The position numbers and the translations under genes are program-made. Below are positions 1-8,270 of a DNA stretch of 64,000 nt, piece by piece. The stretch is from NCBI RefSeq assembly GCF_021502655.1, contig NZ_JAKFFT010000004.1, positions 310,001 through 374,000 of the forward strand, given 5' to 3'. This DNA comes from Dyadobacter sp. CY347. GTDB lineage: Bacteria; Bacteroidota; Bacteroidia; Cytophagales; Spirosomataceae. Each line of letters begins with the position of its first letter. Within the stretch, counting starts at the first letter, position 1. Below the pieces are notes generated by a model that was not told where the DNA came from, ran no database searches, and was given only the letters and a program-made list of their open reading frames with translations.

Positions 1-297
1 AGTGCAAATGGTATGTTAATGTCGGTTAGAATTTGACGTGTCAAATTTTAAACTACTTGTTGCACTTTTGCTATAAACATAGGATTATTCTAATAAGATT
101 AGATAACAACGAAAAGAACTTTAACCAACTGAATATTTGCTTGTTGCATTCTATTCATAATGTTATCTACATTTACATCATCAAACAGCACAGAACATGA
201 GTGCAGTACAAGTTTGAGATTGATTAGGAATATCGAGTTAGTTTAATATCTGAAAAGTACAAAAAGTAAACTCAATCAAAACATTAACATTAGAAAC
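1..297. other. AT-rich leader region without a recognisable gene
   Basis: No open frame that resembles a protein starts or ends here, and no RNA gene is recognisable. The stretch is AT-rich and runs up to the ATG of the small secreted protein at 298, so it probably carries that gene's promoter and perhaps the control region of a gene beyond the left edge. A TTTG at 213-216 and a TAGTTTA at 239-245 resemble parts of a Bacteroidota promoter, but the spacing and the second box do not fit well enough to call one. Confidence 0.5.
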
Positions 298-663
298 ATG
301 AAAAAGACAATTTTGACAATCGCAGTTCTGTTGGGAGTATCAGCTGCTAATCTTACTATCGCCGCAGACAAGAATAAAGAAAATAACGCTTCTATTGAAC
401 TGGTTTCAAACAGCGAATTGAAGTTCAAACTGACGCTTGATTCAGTTAAAGAAAGATCTTCATTGGTTATCAAAGATTTCAACGGAGACATCGTTTACAG
501 CACAGCGCTTCCAAAATCTGAGAACTACTCAAAAATCTACGATCTATCCAACCTTGCTGATGGAAATTACAGCTTCATTGTGAACAATGGCGGCGAAACT
601 TCTGCAAAACCATTTGTGATCGCTACGCAAACAAAACGTCTGGTTACAGCAGTTGTTAAATAA
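298..663 (+). CDS. small secreted protein with a DUF3244/sorting-domain-like beta fold
   Basis: This encodes 121 residues. A Sec signal peptide is evident (MKK, then a hydrophobic stretch to about residue 22 ending in a small-residue cleavage site), so the product should be periplasmic or secreted. The mature part is about 95 residues of alternating beta strands. It has the 'D.NG.IVYS......YDLS.LADGNYSF.V' pattern seen in DUF3244 proteins and in the immunoglobulin-like C-terminal sorting domains of type IX cargo. It has no Cys, no catalytic motif and no lipobox. Such proteins are common in Bacteroidota and have no established biochemical role. It appears monocistronic: a long AT-rich leader precedes it and a strong palindromic terminator follows 20 bases after the stop. 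The assignment to DUF3244 rests on sequence style and is tentative. Confidence 0.75.
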   Translation: MKKTILTIAVLLGVSAANLTIAADKNKENNASIELVSNSELKFKLTLDSVKERSSLVIKDFNGDIVYSTALPKSENYSKIYDLSNLADGNYSFIVNNGGETSAKPFVIATQTKRLVTAVVK

Positions 664-683
664 TATCAACGGACCTTCCTGCA

Positions 684-715
684 AAAAGGGCTGTCACGAT
701 CGTGACAGCCCTTTT
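684..715. terminator. perfect palindromic bidirectional terminator
   Basis: A 32-base perfect palindrome consists of AAAAGGGCTGTCACGA followed by its reverse complement. It ends in a T run on the plus strand and, by symmetry, on the minus strand. It sits between the convergent stops at 663 and 740, so it can terminate both the small secreted protein gene and the oxidoreductase gene. Confidence 0.85.
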
Positions 716-739
716 GTTTTTTATCCAACACTCAAAAAT

Positions 740-1777
740 TCAGTAAGTCGTCACCTGCTTTTCGCGGCTGCTTCGGATAGCCAGGTCGATCACGCGCGTT
801 GTGCGCAGGATTTCTTCCGGCTTCACAGCCAGCTCGGCCCCGTCTACGATTGCGTCATACACATTCTGGTAAAATGGTGCATAATCGCCCGCTTCGCTTT
901 CAATGATGCCTGTGAAATCTTCGCTATGTAATTTTCCCCAACGATTTTCCGGTTCAACGCCCCAGGGTTTTTCGGTTGGCAGAACATTCTTCCGCAATGT
1001 CTCTTCCTGCGGATCCAGGCCGCCTTTGATGAATGAACCCTTAGTCCCGTGCAGGTTGTAGCGAAGAAAATTCTCATAAACCATCAGGCTCGACTTCACA
1101 ATCACCAGCTTATCCGCATAACCCAGGCGCACGTCAAAATAATCGTCAATTTCACTATTCGGCCTTACCGAACGGATTTCAGCCGTAACAGTCAGAGGCT
1201 CGCCGAAAAGGACCAACGCCTGGTCGATCAAATGTGGTCCCAGATTGTAAAGGTTACCACCCACCGGAACGCTCTTTTCTTTCCAGGATTCTGTCGGGAC
1301 CACTGGCCGGAAACGGTCGTAACGGCATTCATATTCAACAATGTCTCCTAATTTATCTTCGGCAATAAGTTTTTTAATGGTTAAAAAGTCAGAATCCCAG
1401 CGGCGGTTTTGGTAGGCTGTCAGGATCAGTCCTTTTTCTTTGGCGACTGCAACGAGTTGGCGCGCTTCTTCTTCCGTTGCCGAAAATGGTTTTTCGATGA
1501 CAACATGTTTCCCATTTTCCAGCGCATCCATTGCGTAAGGAAAATGCGTTTCATTCGGTGTGCATATAAAAACGAGATCAATCGATTCGTCGCTCAAAAG
1601 CTCTTCAACGGATCGCGCATTCCCAATGTTCGGATCAAATTCCTGCGCTTCATTTTTACTTCTTTCAACAACGGTCTTGATCTTAAATCCCGGATTAGTG
1701 CTAAGAAATGGGGAATGAAAGTAACGCCCGGACAACCCAAAGCCAATCAACCCAACATTAAGAATTCGTGAAGCCAT
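740..1777 (-). CDS. Gfo/Idh/MocA family NAD(P)-dependent oxidoreductase
   Basis: The 345-residue product has an N-terminal Rossmann motif (G9-x-x-G12-x-G14-x-x-G17) and the family's EKP signature (E95-K96-P97), whose Lys is the usual catalytic residue. The C-terminal domain carries the GGN...G.H..D pattern (G173 to D185, H182). These enzymes oxidise or reduce hydroxyl groups of sugars, inositols and related compounds. The substrate is not predictable here. An upstream in-frame TTG/ATG at 1855 would add 26 residues that are not family-like and would run back to the stop of the preceding gene. The ATG at 1777, immediately before the Rossmann strand, is therefore preferred. No signal peptide is seen, so it is cytoplasmic. 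It lies 62 bases downstream of the TIM-barrel isomerase gene on the same strand, and such pairs are common in sugar or inositol catabolism. Confidence 0.9.
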   Translation of the reverse strand: MASRILNVGLIGFGLSGRYFHSPFLSTNPGFKIKTVVERSKNEAQEFDPNIGNARSVEELLSDESIDLVFICTPNETHFPYAMDALENGKHVVIEKPFSATEEEARQLVAVAKEKGLILTAYQNRRWDSDFLTIKKLIAEDKLGDIVEYECRYDRFRPVVPTESWKEKSVPVGGNLYNLGPHLIDQALVLFGEPLTVTAEIRSVRPNSEIDDYFDVRLGYADKLVIVKSSLMVYENFLRYNLHGTKGSFIKGGLDPQEETLRKNVLPTEKPWGVEPENRWGKLHSEDFTGIIESEAGDYAPFYQNVYDAIVDGAELAVKPEEILRTTRVIDLAIRSSREKQVTTY

Positions 1778-1839
1778 AATTTTATTTTTAGACAATAATA
1801 ACAAAGGTAACTTTTGAGGGGAAACGGGCAAGATTGTTA

Positions 1840-2793
1840 TCAAGCTTCCTGCCATAACTCCTTCGCCCTTTTCAGATCCCGGCGCATGGCGTCGAAAACC
1901 ACTTTTTTGTCTACGGTGATCTTATCAGCGCCTTGATCGGCGCCGCCTAGCGGGTATTCCAGATGTAGGCAGATCGGGACGTCTACTTTATTGTCTTTCA
2001 GTAATTTAAAATACGTTTTGAAATCTACCATTCCTTCACCCAGCGGGACGCTTTTTGGGCCCCATTTGCCGTTGGTTTTTTCCCACATAAAATCCTTTAA
2101 AACAATGGTCTTAATGCTCGGCCGTATGAGGTTGAAGCCTGTTTGCCACGAAAGGCCGCCTTCGAGTGTGGCGTGGCGGATGTCATATTGTGCGCCCATG
2201 CTTTTGGGATCGGCTTTTTGCAAGATTTGCCAGATTTCAAACATGCTTGCGCCCACCAGTCTTCCCGCGTGGTTTTGGTAGCAGCCGGTCAGTCCGAGTT
2301 GGTTATTTAAGTGGCTTAATCCCGCCATTTTATCCTTGTATTGATCGAGAAGCTGCGGAATGGTTTGCTGCTCATTGTATTTATACCAATTCATGCGGTA
2401 ATATTTGAAGCCAAGCTTAGAGGCCGTTTCCAGCAGCTTTTTATCAATCGGATTGGCCGCATCTTCCACTGCTGTACAGAACATTAACGGTGTAAAACCA
2501 GCTTTTTTCATTGCTTCCGCAGCTTTGGGCAGATCCGTTTCAACATTTTCGGGCAACACGTGGCCTTTTGGACGCACGGTAAGGTCAATGCCGTCGAAAC
2601 CGAGTTCTTTGGCTGCATCCGCCATATCCGTGTAATTCAGGAAATGAAGGTGTTTGGAGAAAATGTTGATTTTAGGAACGTCAGCTGCTTGCTGCGTGCT
2701 CGAAGCGAAGGCATTATCCGTGATCACAGGAGCTATCGCACCTGCCAGTGCGCTATTGATTAAAAAATCGCGTCGGGATATATTTTGGGACAT
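1840..2793 (-). CDS. exported sugar phosphate isomerase/epimerase-like TIM-barrel protein
   Basis: The 317-residue product starts with a twin-arginine signal (S-R7-R8-D-F-L, then a hydrophobic segment ending near ANAFASS), so it is predicted to cross the inner membrane folded. The rest matches the AP-endonuclease-2/xylose-isomerase-like TIM-barrel superfamily: 'LGFDGIDLTV' near residues 64-73, and metal-ligand-type residues in 'YQNHAG', 'YDIRHA' and 'LHLEYPLGG' in the usual order. Family members epimerise or isomerise sugars and often bind a divalent metal. The exact reaction is unknown. It is the first gene of a two-gene unit with the downstream Gfo/Idh/MocA oxidoreductase. Because this protein carries a Tat signal and its partner does not, the two may act in different compartments. 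Confidence 0.85.
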   Translation of the reverse strand: MSQNISRRDFLINSALAGAIAPVITDNAFASSTQQAADVPKINIFSKHLHFLNYTDMADAAKELGFDGIDLTVRPKGHVLPENVETDLPKAAEAMKKAGFTPLMFCTAVEDAANPIDKKLLETASKLGFKYYRMNWYKYNEQQTIPQLLDQYKDKMAGLSHLNNQLGLTGCYQNHAGRLVGASMFEIWQILQKADPKSMGAQYDIRHATLEGGLSWQTGFNLIRPSIKTIVLKDFMWEKTNGKWGPKSVPLGEGMVDFKTYFKLLKDNKVDVPICLHLEYPLGGADQGADKITVDKKVVFDAMRRDLKRAKELWQEA

Positions 2794-2887
2794 AGGGTTA
2801 GGATTTGATTCTCAATTGAAACTTAATGATGATAAGTTTCAAACATTGGTTTTTTACTAAACAGTTACGGGTTTCTGTTTGGAGTAT

Positions 2888-2913
2888 TTCCCGTCAATTA
2901 AAATCGACGGGAA
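2888..2913. promoter_or_regulatory. inverted repeat in the divergent promoter region (possible operator)
   Basis: TTCCCGTC at 2888-2895 and its exact reverse complement GACGGGAA at 2906-2913 are separated by ten AT-rich bases. The site lies between the divergent starts at 2793 and 2987, where no transcript is expected to end. A regulator-binding dyad is therefore more likely than a terminator. No regulator gene is adjacent, so the factor is unknown. Confidence 0.35.
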
Positions 2914-2953
2914 TTTGTCCATTATTTAATGTCATGAGTTTTTCCAAAATGTG

Positions 2954-2961
2954 TATTTTTG
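2954..2961 (+). promoter_or_regulatory. tsaE: possible -7 box for tsaE
   Basis: TATTTTTG matches the Bacteroidota -7 consensus TAnnTTTG. No convincing TTG box is found 17-23 bases upstream, which weakens the call. If it is used, transcription would begin at or just after the ATG at 2966. That favours the in-frame ATG at 2987 as the tsaE start. Confidence 0.3.
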
Positions 2962-2986
2962 TAGCATGTTTGGAGAGTCTGCCGTC

Positions 2987-3397
2987 ATGCATTTTAGTGA
3001 ATTAGAAGAACTGGATACAGTCTCTGCTCATCTGCTGCACTTGGGAAAGGACATTCCGGTTTGGCTGTTTGAAGGTCATATGGGTGCCGGCAAAACAACT
3101 CTCATCAAAGCGCTCTGCAAAAAGCTGGGCGTTCGCTCACACGTTCAAAGCCCCACATTTTCACTGGTCAACGAATATGACGCCGGTGATAAGTTGGTCT
3201 ATCATTTTGATTTTTACAGGATTAAGGATGAAACCGAAGCGCTCGATATGGGCGTGGAAGAATATTTCGATTCCGGAGATTTCTGCTTCGTCGAATGGCC
3301 GGGGAAAATTGAATCCTTGTGGCCGTTGAATTATCTGCTGATCCATATGGAGGCAGACGAAAATGGAGTGAGAACATTAGAAGTAAAAAGGGTATAG
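2987..3397 (+). CDS. tsaE: tRNA threonylcarbamoyladenosine biosynthesis ATPase TsaE
   Basis: This 136-residue protein is the small ATPase that works with TsaB and TsaD to make t6A37 on ANN-decoding tRNAs. The P-loop GHMGAGKTT is at residues 30-38. The family motifs SPTF (55-58), HFDFYR (73-78) and VEWP (102-105) follow in order. The length is typical of the compact Bacteroidota form. Two upstream in-frame starts exist (GTG 2951, ATG 2966). The ATG at 2987 is preferred because a GGAGAG at 2971-2976 gives normal ribosome-binding spacing and a -7-like box overlaps the longer forms. The alanine dehydrogenase gene follows 37 bases later, so the two are probably cotranscribed. Confidence 0.93.
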   Translation: MHFSELEELDTVSAHLLHLGKDIPVWLFEGHMGAGKTTLIKALCKKLGVRSHVQSPTFSLVNEYDAGDKLVYHFDFYRIKDETEALDMGVEEYFDSGDFCFVEWPGKIESLWPLNYLLIHMEADENGVRTLEVKRV

Positions 3398-3434
3398 AGG
3401 TCATAATCAATTCGTTTCACTTTCATTTTTTTCA

Positions 3435-4661
3435 ATGGCACAACCTCAGATTACCGGTTTCGAAGAGCTTGCCAAGCAGTCGGCGTTGTATCCCCAGGAA
3501 TCCCTGATGGCCGTCCGGAAGGATCAAAATTCGCTGCATATTGGCTTGCCCCGCGAAGTTTCTTTGCAGGAAAACCGGATCGCACTTACACCGGACGCAG
3601 TAAAAATCCTCGTTCGCAATGGTCATGAGGTTTGGGTTGAAAAAGATGCGGGAAAGGGCGGGAACCTGTCTGATCACGAGTATAGCGAAGCCGGTGCAGT
3701 GATTGTTCAAAGTGCCAAGGAAGTGTATCAGGCCAATGTAATCCTGAAAGTGGAGCCATTGGTGGAAGAAGAATTTCGCTATATCAAAGCGGGAACAACA
3801 TTGATTTCCGCCATGAATTTACCAACGCTTCAAAAGAAATATTTCGAAAAACTGAATGAATTGAAGATCACGGGCATCGGTTACGAGCTTATTGAGGATA
3901 AAATAGGAGGGAAACCCATTATCAGGGCAATGGGCGAGATTGCGGGAAGCACGGTTTTACTGATCGCAGCGGAATATTTGTCAACGCCTAATGGTGGGAG
4001 AGGCATTATTCTGGGCGGCATAACGGGCGTTCCGCCAACCAAGATCGTAATTTTAGGCGCAGGAACGGTTGCGGAATATGCCACGCGTGCAGCCATTAGC
4101 GTTGGGGCGGATATCAAGGTTTTTGACAAACATATATACAGGTTACAAAGGTTAAAATACGCAATAGGCCAAAATCTTTACACATCTATCATTGATTCGG
4201 ATACATTAGCCGAGGCCATTGCCAGGGCCGACGTTGTCATTGGCACTATGCGCGCGGAAAATGGGATCAGTCCGTTGGTGGTGACCAAAGAAATGGTTTC
4301 CCAAATGAAGCCGGGTTCGGTCATTATTGACGTCAGCATTGATCAGGGCGGGTCTTTTGAAACTTCGCGCATGACCACGCACAAGCATCCGACGTTCAAG
4401 TATAATGACGTGATCCATTACTGCGTGCCCAACATTCCCTCCCGGGTGGCGCACACGGCCAGCACGGCATTGAGCAATGTATTTTTGCCGTTTTTATTGC
4501 AAACAGGCACAATTGGCGGGATCGAGGAAATGATTTATGCCAATCGTTGGTTTATGAAAGGAGTGTATTGCCACAAAGGAACATTGACGAATTCGCACAT
4601 TGCCAGAAGTTTCAATATGCGTTATAAAGATTTGACATTGTTGCTCGCGGCCAGGATGTGA
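3435..4661 (+). CDS. ald: alanine dehydrogenase
   Basis: The product has 408 residues and belongs to the alanine dehydrogenase/PNT family, which interconverts L-alanine and pyruvate plus ammonia with NAD. Visible landmarks are the N-terminal family segment 'GLPREVSLQENRIALTP' (37-53), the lead-in 'GGRGIILGGITGVPP' (187-201), the nucleotide motif GAGTVAEYA (208-216) and an acidic residue D231 after the second beta strand. The usual family length is about 370; the excess is an N-terminal extension of some 35 residues. The extension looks genuine, because the only ATG near the expected position is the one at 3435. Cytoplasmic. It sits between tsaE and a conserved hypothetical gene with short gaps (37 and 33 bases), consistent with one transcript. 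The isolated transhydrogenase alpha domain is an alternative, but no PntB gene is present. Confidence 0.88.
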   Translation: MAQPQITGFEELAKQSALYPQESLMAVRKDQNSLHIGLPREVSLQENRIALTPDAVKILVRNGHEVWVEKDAGKGGNLSDHEYSEAGAVIVQSAKEVYQANVILKVEPLVEEEFRYIKAGTTLISAMNLPTLQKKYFEKLNELKITGIGYELIEDKIGGKPIIRAMGEIAGSTVLLIAAEYLSTPNGGRGIILGGITGVPPTKIVILGAGTVAEYATRAAISVGADIKVFDKHIYRLQRLKYAIGQNLYTSIIDSDTLAEAIARADVVIGTMRAENGISPLVVTKEMVSQMKPGSVIIDVSIDQGGSFETSRMTTHKHPTFKYNDVIHYCVPNIPSRVAHTASTALSNVFLPFLLQTGTIGGIEEMIYANRWFMKGVYCHKGTLTNSHIARSFNMRYKDLTLLLAARM

Positions 4662-4694
4662 GGCAGTAGCCTGTTTTTTTAATTTAAAATAATC

Positions 4695-5099
4695 ATGATC
4701 AATAACAGTAATGAAAATGCCCTGATGGATGACGCCAACTCGCCCGAGTTGAACCAGAAATTAATGGGTTATATATCTCAGGATTTTATAAAAGTGGCAG
4801 ATCAGCTCAAAGAAGCATCTTACCAGATCCGAAAACGCGGTTTTTCCGACTATCCGGTTTTTATAGTGACCAACAGCGAGCTGGAACTGGGCGCATTGCT
4901 GATCGATAGGACTGAATTGACAAACAATTATGCATACCGCGCAAGTTTTATGCAGGAATTTGTAGACCGCAAGCTGATCGGCGAGGAGTCTGTTTTGATG
5001 TTTACCGAGAATTATAAAAACCCGGACGAATTTTGCTGCCTTTTTGCATTGATCGGCGATTTTTCGGGTTTTGTTTTTGTGCCTTATCCGGAGGACTAA
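4695..5099 (+). CDS. conserved hypothetical cytoplasmic protein
   Basis: I do not recognise a named family for this 134-residue protein. It is acidic and has no signal peptide or membrane segment. A helical N-terminal half contains 'DFIKVADQLKEASYQIRKRGFSDYPVF'-like heptads, and a beta-rich C-terminal half ends in 'FVFVPYPED'. Two adjacent cysteines (ECCL-like, in 'FCCLF') occur near residue 115. It follows the alanine dehydrogenase gene by 33 bases and precedes a small membrane protein gene. Short single-domain genes of this kind tend to be conserved within Cytophagales, but its role cannot be read from the sequence. Confidence 0.7.
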   Translation: MINNSNENALMDDANSPELNQKLMGYISQDFIKVADQLKEASYQIRKRGFSDYPVFIVTNSELELGALLIDRTELTNNYAYRASFMQEFVDRKLIGEESVLMFTENYKNPDEFCCLFALIGDFSGFVFVPYPED

Positions 5100-5229
5100 T
5101 GTGCAGCTAAACGCTTAAAACCGATTAATAAACATTGCGTGAGGTTGCGAATCAGGTTAGAAGGGTTGTAAAGTTTTCTTTCTAGTTTTAGTGATTAATT
5201 AATTGATATTCAGCTAAACGTACCTCTTT

Positions 5230-5664
5230 ATGCAATCAAACTTACCTTTGGAGAAAGAATTAGAGCCTATCTTTTTACAAAAATTCCCCCCATTTTCTGA
5301 ATCTGTAAAGGAGTTTTTGGTGCATTACGGGCCGTATTTTATCCTGGTTTTGTCCATTATCGGGATTTTGGGCTTGCTGACAGCATTAGGGATCGGCGGC
5401 GCCGCACTTGGGTTGGGCGCAGTGTCAGTCGGGATCGGGTTTAACTTTTATTTAAGCATTGCCCTGGGGGTGATCACGCTTATTATGTACGTGATGGCAT
5501 TTTCACCATTGCGTGCCCGCAAACGCCAGGGCTGGAACCTGCTTTATTATGCATTGCTGATTGGTTTGGTAAGCAACCTCATCCAGCTTAGCATTCTCGG
5601 CGCGCTGATCAGCGGCGTTATCGGGTTTTGGGTTTTATTCCAGATCCGCGAAAAATATATCTGA
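5230..5664 (+). CDS. small multi-spanning membrane protein of unknown function
   Basis: The 144-residue product has a short charged N-terminus and about four hydrophobic spans (roughly 35-55, 60-80, 85-100 and 112-135). A Gly/Ala-rich stretch 'GIGGAALGLGAVSVGIG' joins the first two spans, and a basic 'RARKRQG' loop lies before the last pair. No catalytic motif is apparent. It is separated from the preceding gene by 130 bases and lies 174 bases before the ABC ATPase start. Small 'chromate transporter-like' or DUF-type integral membrane proteins in Bacteroidota look similar, but I cannot assign it. Confidence 0.7.
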   Translation: MQSNLPLEKELEPIFLQKFPPFSESVKEFLVHYGPYFILVLSIIGILGLLTALGIGGAALGLGAVSVGIGFNFYLSIALGVITLIMYVMAFSPLRARKRQGWNLLYYALLIGLVSNLIQLSILGALISGVIGFWVLFQIREKYI

Positions 5665-5838
5665 GCAGTTTTTCGGAATATGTCAAAATCGAAGCGAGCG
5701 GTGGTCCGCCCGCTTTTTTATTTTACCACTAATCACTCGATTTTAGACGCCCATAATGTAACTTTAATCCGGCCGCTGATTACTTTGCATTTTACACCGG
5801 GCAAGTACGCAGCTCATGTCACAGCCGATTACATAGAT

Positions 5839-6753
5839 ATGAATATCATAGAAGTTAGGAATGTTACCAAGGAGTATTCCAATCACATTGCATTGGACGA
5901 TGTAAGTATCAATATCCCAAAAGGATGCATTTTTGGCTTGCTGGGGCCGAATGGCGCTGGAAAAACGTCGCTGATCCGGATTATTAACCAGATTACCGGG
6001 CCGGATAAAGGCGAAATTCTCTTTGACGGGCAACATTTAAACCAAAGCCACATTTCACGGATCGGTTATTTGCCGGAAGAACGCGGACTGTATAAAAAGA
6101 TGAAGGTAGGAGAACAGCTGCTCTATCTGGCCCAATTGAAGGGTTTGTCGCAGAAACAGGCGATGGAAAAGCTGAAATCCTGGTTTATCAAATTCGACAT
6201 TAAAACCTGGTGGGACAAGAGCGTTTCGGATCTGTCCAAAGGAATGCAGCAAAAGGTGCAATTCGTTTCCACTGTGCTCCACGAACCCGATCTGATCATT
6301 CTCGACGAGCCATTTTCCGGCTTTGACCCGATCAATGCGAACCTGATCCGCGATGAGATTTTGGAATTAAAACAAAAAGGAAGCACGATCATTTTTTCAA
6401 CGCACAGAATGGAAACCGTGGAAGAGCTTTGTGACAACATTGCATTGATTCACAAAGCCAAAAAAGTACTCGACGGGCCTAAAAAACTGATCAAGGAACA
6501 ATTTAAAACCCACACTTATTTTGTTGAATATAAAGGAGATCTGAGCGGGTTGGAAGACATTTACACACTAACCCCCGAAAAAGAACTCGAAAACGGTTAC
6601 AGGCGCACCAACATTCACCTGGGCGAAACAGCAAGTCCAAATGATCTGCTCAGGGATTTGCTTCCGAGAGCAGAAATCCGGTCTTTCGGAGAGAACATTC
6701 CTAGTATGAGCGACATTTTCATGCGGTCTGTCAATGAAGTTCCCGAAGCATAG
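5839..6753 (+). CDS. ABC transporter ATP-binding protein (NatA-like)
   Basis: The product has 305 residues. Walker A GPNGAGKT is at 36-43, a Q-loop region follows around 'NQSHISRIGYLPEERGLY', the signature LSKGMQQ is at 132-138 and Walker B with the D-loop ILDEPFSGFDP is at 154-164. The extra C-terminal domain of about 80 residues (DUF4162 type) is typical of ATPases paired with ABC-2 exporters such as NatA. A longer in-frame reading to 5680 adds 53 residues with no ABC similarity, so the ATG at 5839, directly before the first beta strand, is chosen. The cognate permease starts 32 bases downstream. The transported substrate is unknown; Na+ or drug export is known for relatives. Confidence 0.92.
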   Translation: MNIIEVRNVTKEYSNHIALDDVSINIPKGCIFGLLGPNGAGKTSLIRIINQITGPDKGEILFDGQHLNQSHISRIGYLPEERGLYKKMKVGEQLLYLAQLKGLSQKQAMEKLKSWFIKFDIKTWWDKSVSDLSKGMQQKVQFVSTVLHEPDLIILDEPFSGFDPINANLIRDEILELKQKGSTIIFSTHRMETVEELCDNIALIHKAKKVLDGPKKLIKEQFKTHTYFVEYKGDLSGLEDIYTLTPEKELENGYRRTNIHLGETASPNDLLRDLLPRAEIRSFGENIPSMSDIFMRSVNEVPEA

Positions 6754-6785
6754 TTCAAGCCGTCCTACATTTAAAACTTTCCACA

Positions 6786-8114
6786 ATGCGCAATATATTT
6801 TTGGTAATCAGAAGGGAATACCTGGTAAGGGTTAAGAAAAAGTCATTTCTGATCATGACGCTGCTCGGGCCGTTGCTGTTCGTCGCTTTTTACGGTATCG
6901 TGATTTGGGTTGCCATTGGTTCGGTTGATACAAAAACGGTTCAGGTACTGGATGAAAGCGGTTTATTTAAAAATGAGTTCAAGGATAATGAAACATTAAA
7001 ATTCGCTTATCTGGATTCTTCAATAGATTCTGCCAAAGCCAAATTCAAAGGCAGCGAGGCAAATGCATTGGTATACATTCCAAAAAACGTCATCAAGGAA
7101 CCGAAAAGTGTCCGTATTTATGCTGCAAAGAATGTGAGCATGGATCTGAAATCGGAAATTGAAAAGGTTATTGAAAAGGAAATAGAAGACATTAAGCTTG
7201 AAGAAGCCGGCATAACGCACAAAATTCTGGAAGATTCGCGTGTGAATGTAAGTTCTGAAACCATTAGTCTGAGCGATGAAGGCGAAAAAACGAGCAGTTC
7301 CGGCGCTGCAACGGTGATCGGCGGCATTTGTGCATTCCTTATTTATATGTCCGTTTTCATTTACGGCACGCAGGTAATGCGCGGCATAACAGAGGAAAAA
7401 ACGAGCCGGATCGTCGAAGTGATCATCTCTTCCGTGAAGCCGTTCCAGTTGATGTTAGGTAAAATTATAGGCGTTGCATTGGTCGGGCTGACGCAGTTTG
7501 TGCTTTGGATTTTGCTTACAACTGCACTAACGAGCGCCACGTCAGCGGTTTTAAGCAATAAAATGTCAAAAGAATCCCCTGAAATGGCTCAGGAAATGGA
7601 AAAGGTTCAGAAAGGCATGCCAGGACCATCCGGTATGCCTGGCGGCAATGTCGAAAATCCTGTTGCAGAAGTTCTGGGAGCCATTAACAGCTTGAATATT
7701 CCATTGATTCTGGGCTGTTTTCTATTCTATTATTTAGGAGGCTACCTGCTTTATAGCGCGCTTTTCGGAGCCGTAGGCGCTGCGGTGGACAATGATGCAG
7801 ACACCCAGCAATTCATGCTGCCCATTACATTACCCATCATTTTCTCCTTTGTTTTTGCCCAATTCGTCCTCCGTGATCCCGATGGAACACTGGCTTTCTG
7901 GACATCCATCATTCCATTCACATCCCCGATCATTATGATGGTGCGGATCCCGTTTGGCGTTCCGGCCTGGGAAATCGCGCTTTCCATGGTGCTGCTCGTG
8001 CTCGGTTTTATGGGCACAACCTGGCTGGCAGCCCGAATTTATCGTGTGGGAATCCTGATGTACGGAAAAAAAGTAAGTTACAAAGAGCTGGCTAAATGGA
8101 TCTTTTACAAGTGA
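6786..8114 (+). CDS. ABC-2 type transporter permease (NatB-like)
   Basis: This 442-residue integral membrane protein has one N-terminal span (about 20-45), then a large extracytoplasmic domain of roughly 130 residues. Five or six further spans lie between about 175 and 430. This is the ABC2_membrane_3/NatB architecture. A Met/Pro/Gly-rich loop ('KGMPGPSGMPGGN') near residue 275-290 separates spans. It follows its ATPase by 32 bases and the pair is expected to form an exporter. No terminator is evident before the next promoter at 8158. Confidence 0.9.
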   Translation: MRNIFLVIRREYLVRVKKKSFLIMTLLGPLLFVAFYGIVIWVAIGSVDTKTVQVLDESGLFKNEFKDNETLKFAYLDSSIDSAKAKFKGSEANALVYIPKNVIKEPKSVRIYAAKNVSMDLKSEIEKVIEKEIEDIKLEEAGITHKILEDSRVNVSSETISLSDEGEKTSSSGAATVIGGICAFLIYMSVFIYGTQVMRGITEEKTSRIVEVIISSVKPFQLMLGKIIGVALVGLTQFVLWILLTTALTSATSAVLSNKMSKESPEMAQEMEKVQKGMPGPSGMPGGNVENPVAEVLGAINSLNIPLILGCFLFYYLGGYLLYSALFGAVGAAVDNDADTQQFMLPITLPIIFSFVFAQFVLRDPDGTLAFWTSIIPFTSPIIMMVRIPFGVPAWEIALSMVLLVLGFMGTTWLAARIYRVGILMYGKKVSYKELAKWIFYK

Positions 8115-8157
8115 AAGCGTTTTCGGTTCTTTAACACTTTTTAAGAGAAGGAAAATC

Positions 8158-8186
8158 TTGCTGTTGAGGTAATTTTGCTAATTTTG
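8158..8186 (+). promoter_or_regulatory. Bacteroidota-type promoter for the DUF2723 gene
   Basis: TTG at 8158-8160 and TAATTTTG at 8179-8186 are separated by 18 bases. This fits the -33/-7 consensus (TTTG, about 19, TAnnTTTG). Transcription would begin near 8192, leaving a leader of about 78 bases before the ATG at 8271. Confidence 0.55.
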
Positions 8187-8270
8187 GCCGACCATTGATA
8201 AAACTGCTCATAGCAAGTCACCGTCTTTGCGCATTTTGCCCATAACATTTTTAAATTTACCGTCTATCAA

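Noticed and set aside
684..715. The perfect 32-base palindrome as an operator or mobile-element end
   Set aside because: It lies just after a stop codon, between convergent genes, and has A/T runs at its edges. A bidirectional terminator explains it fully.
5680..5838. A 53-residue N-terminal extension of the ABC ATPase
   Set aside because: The added residues are not ABC-like, and the ATG at 5839 sits exactly at the start of the nucleotide-binding domain.
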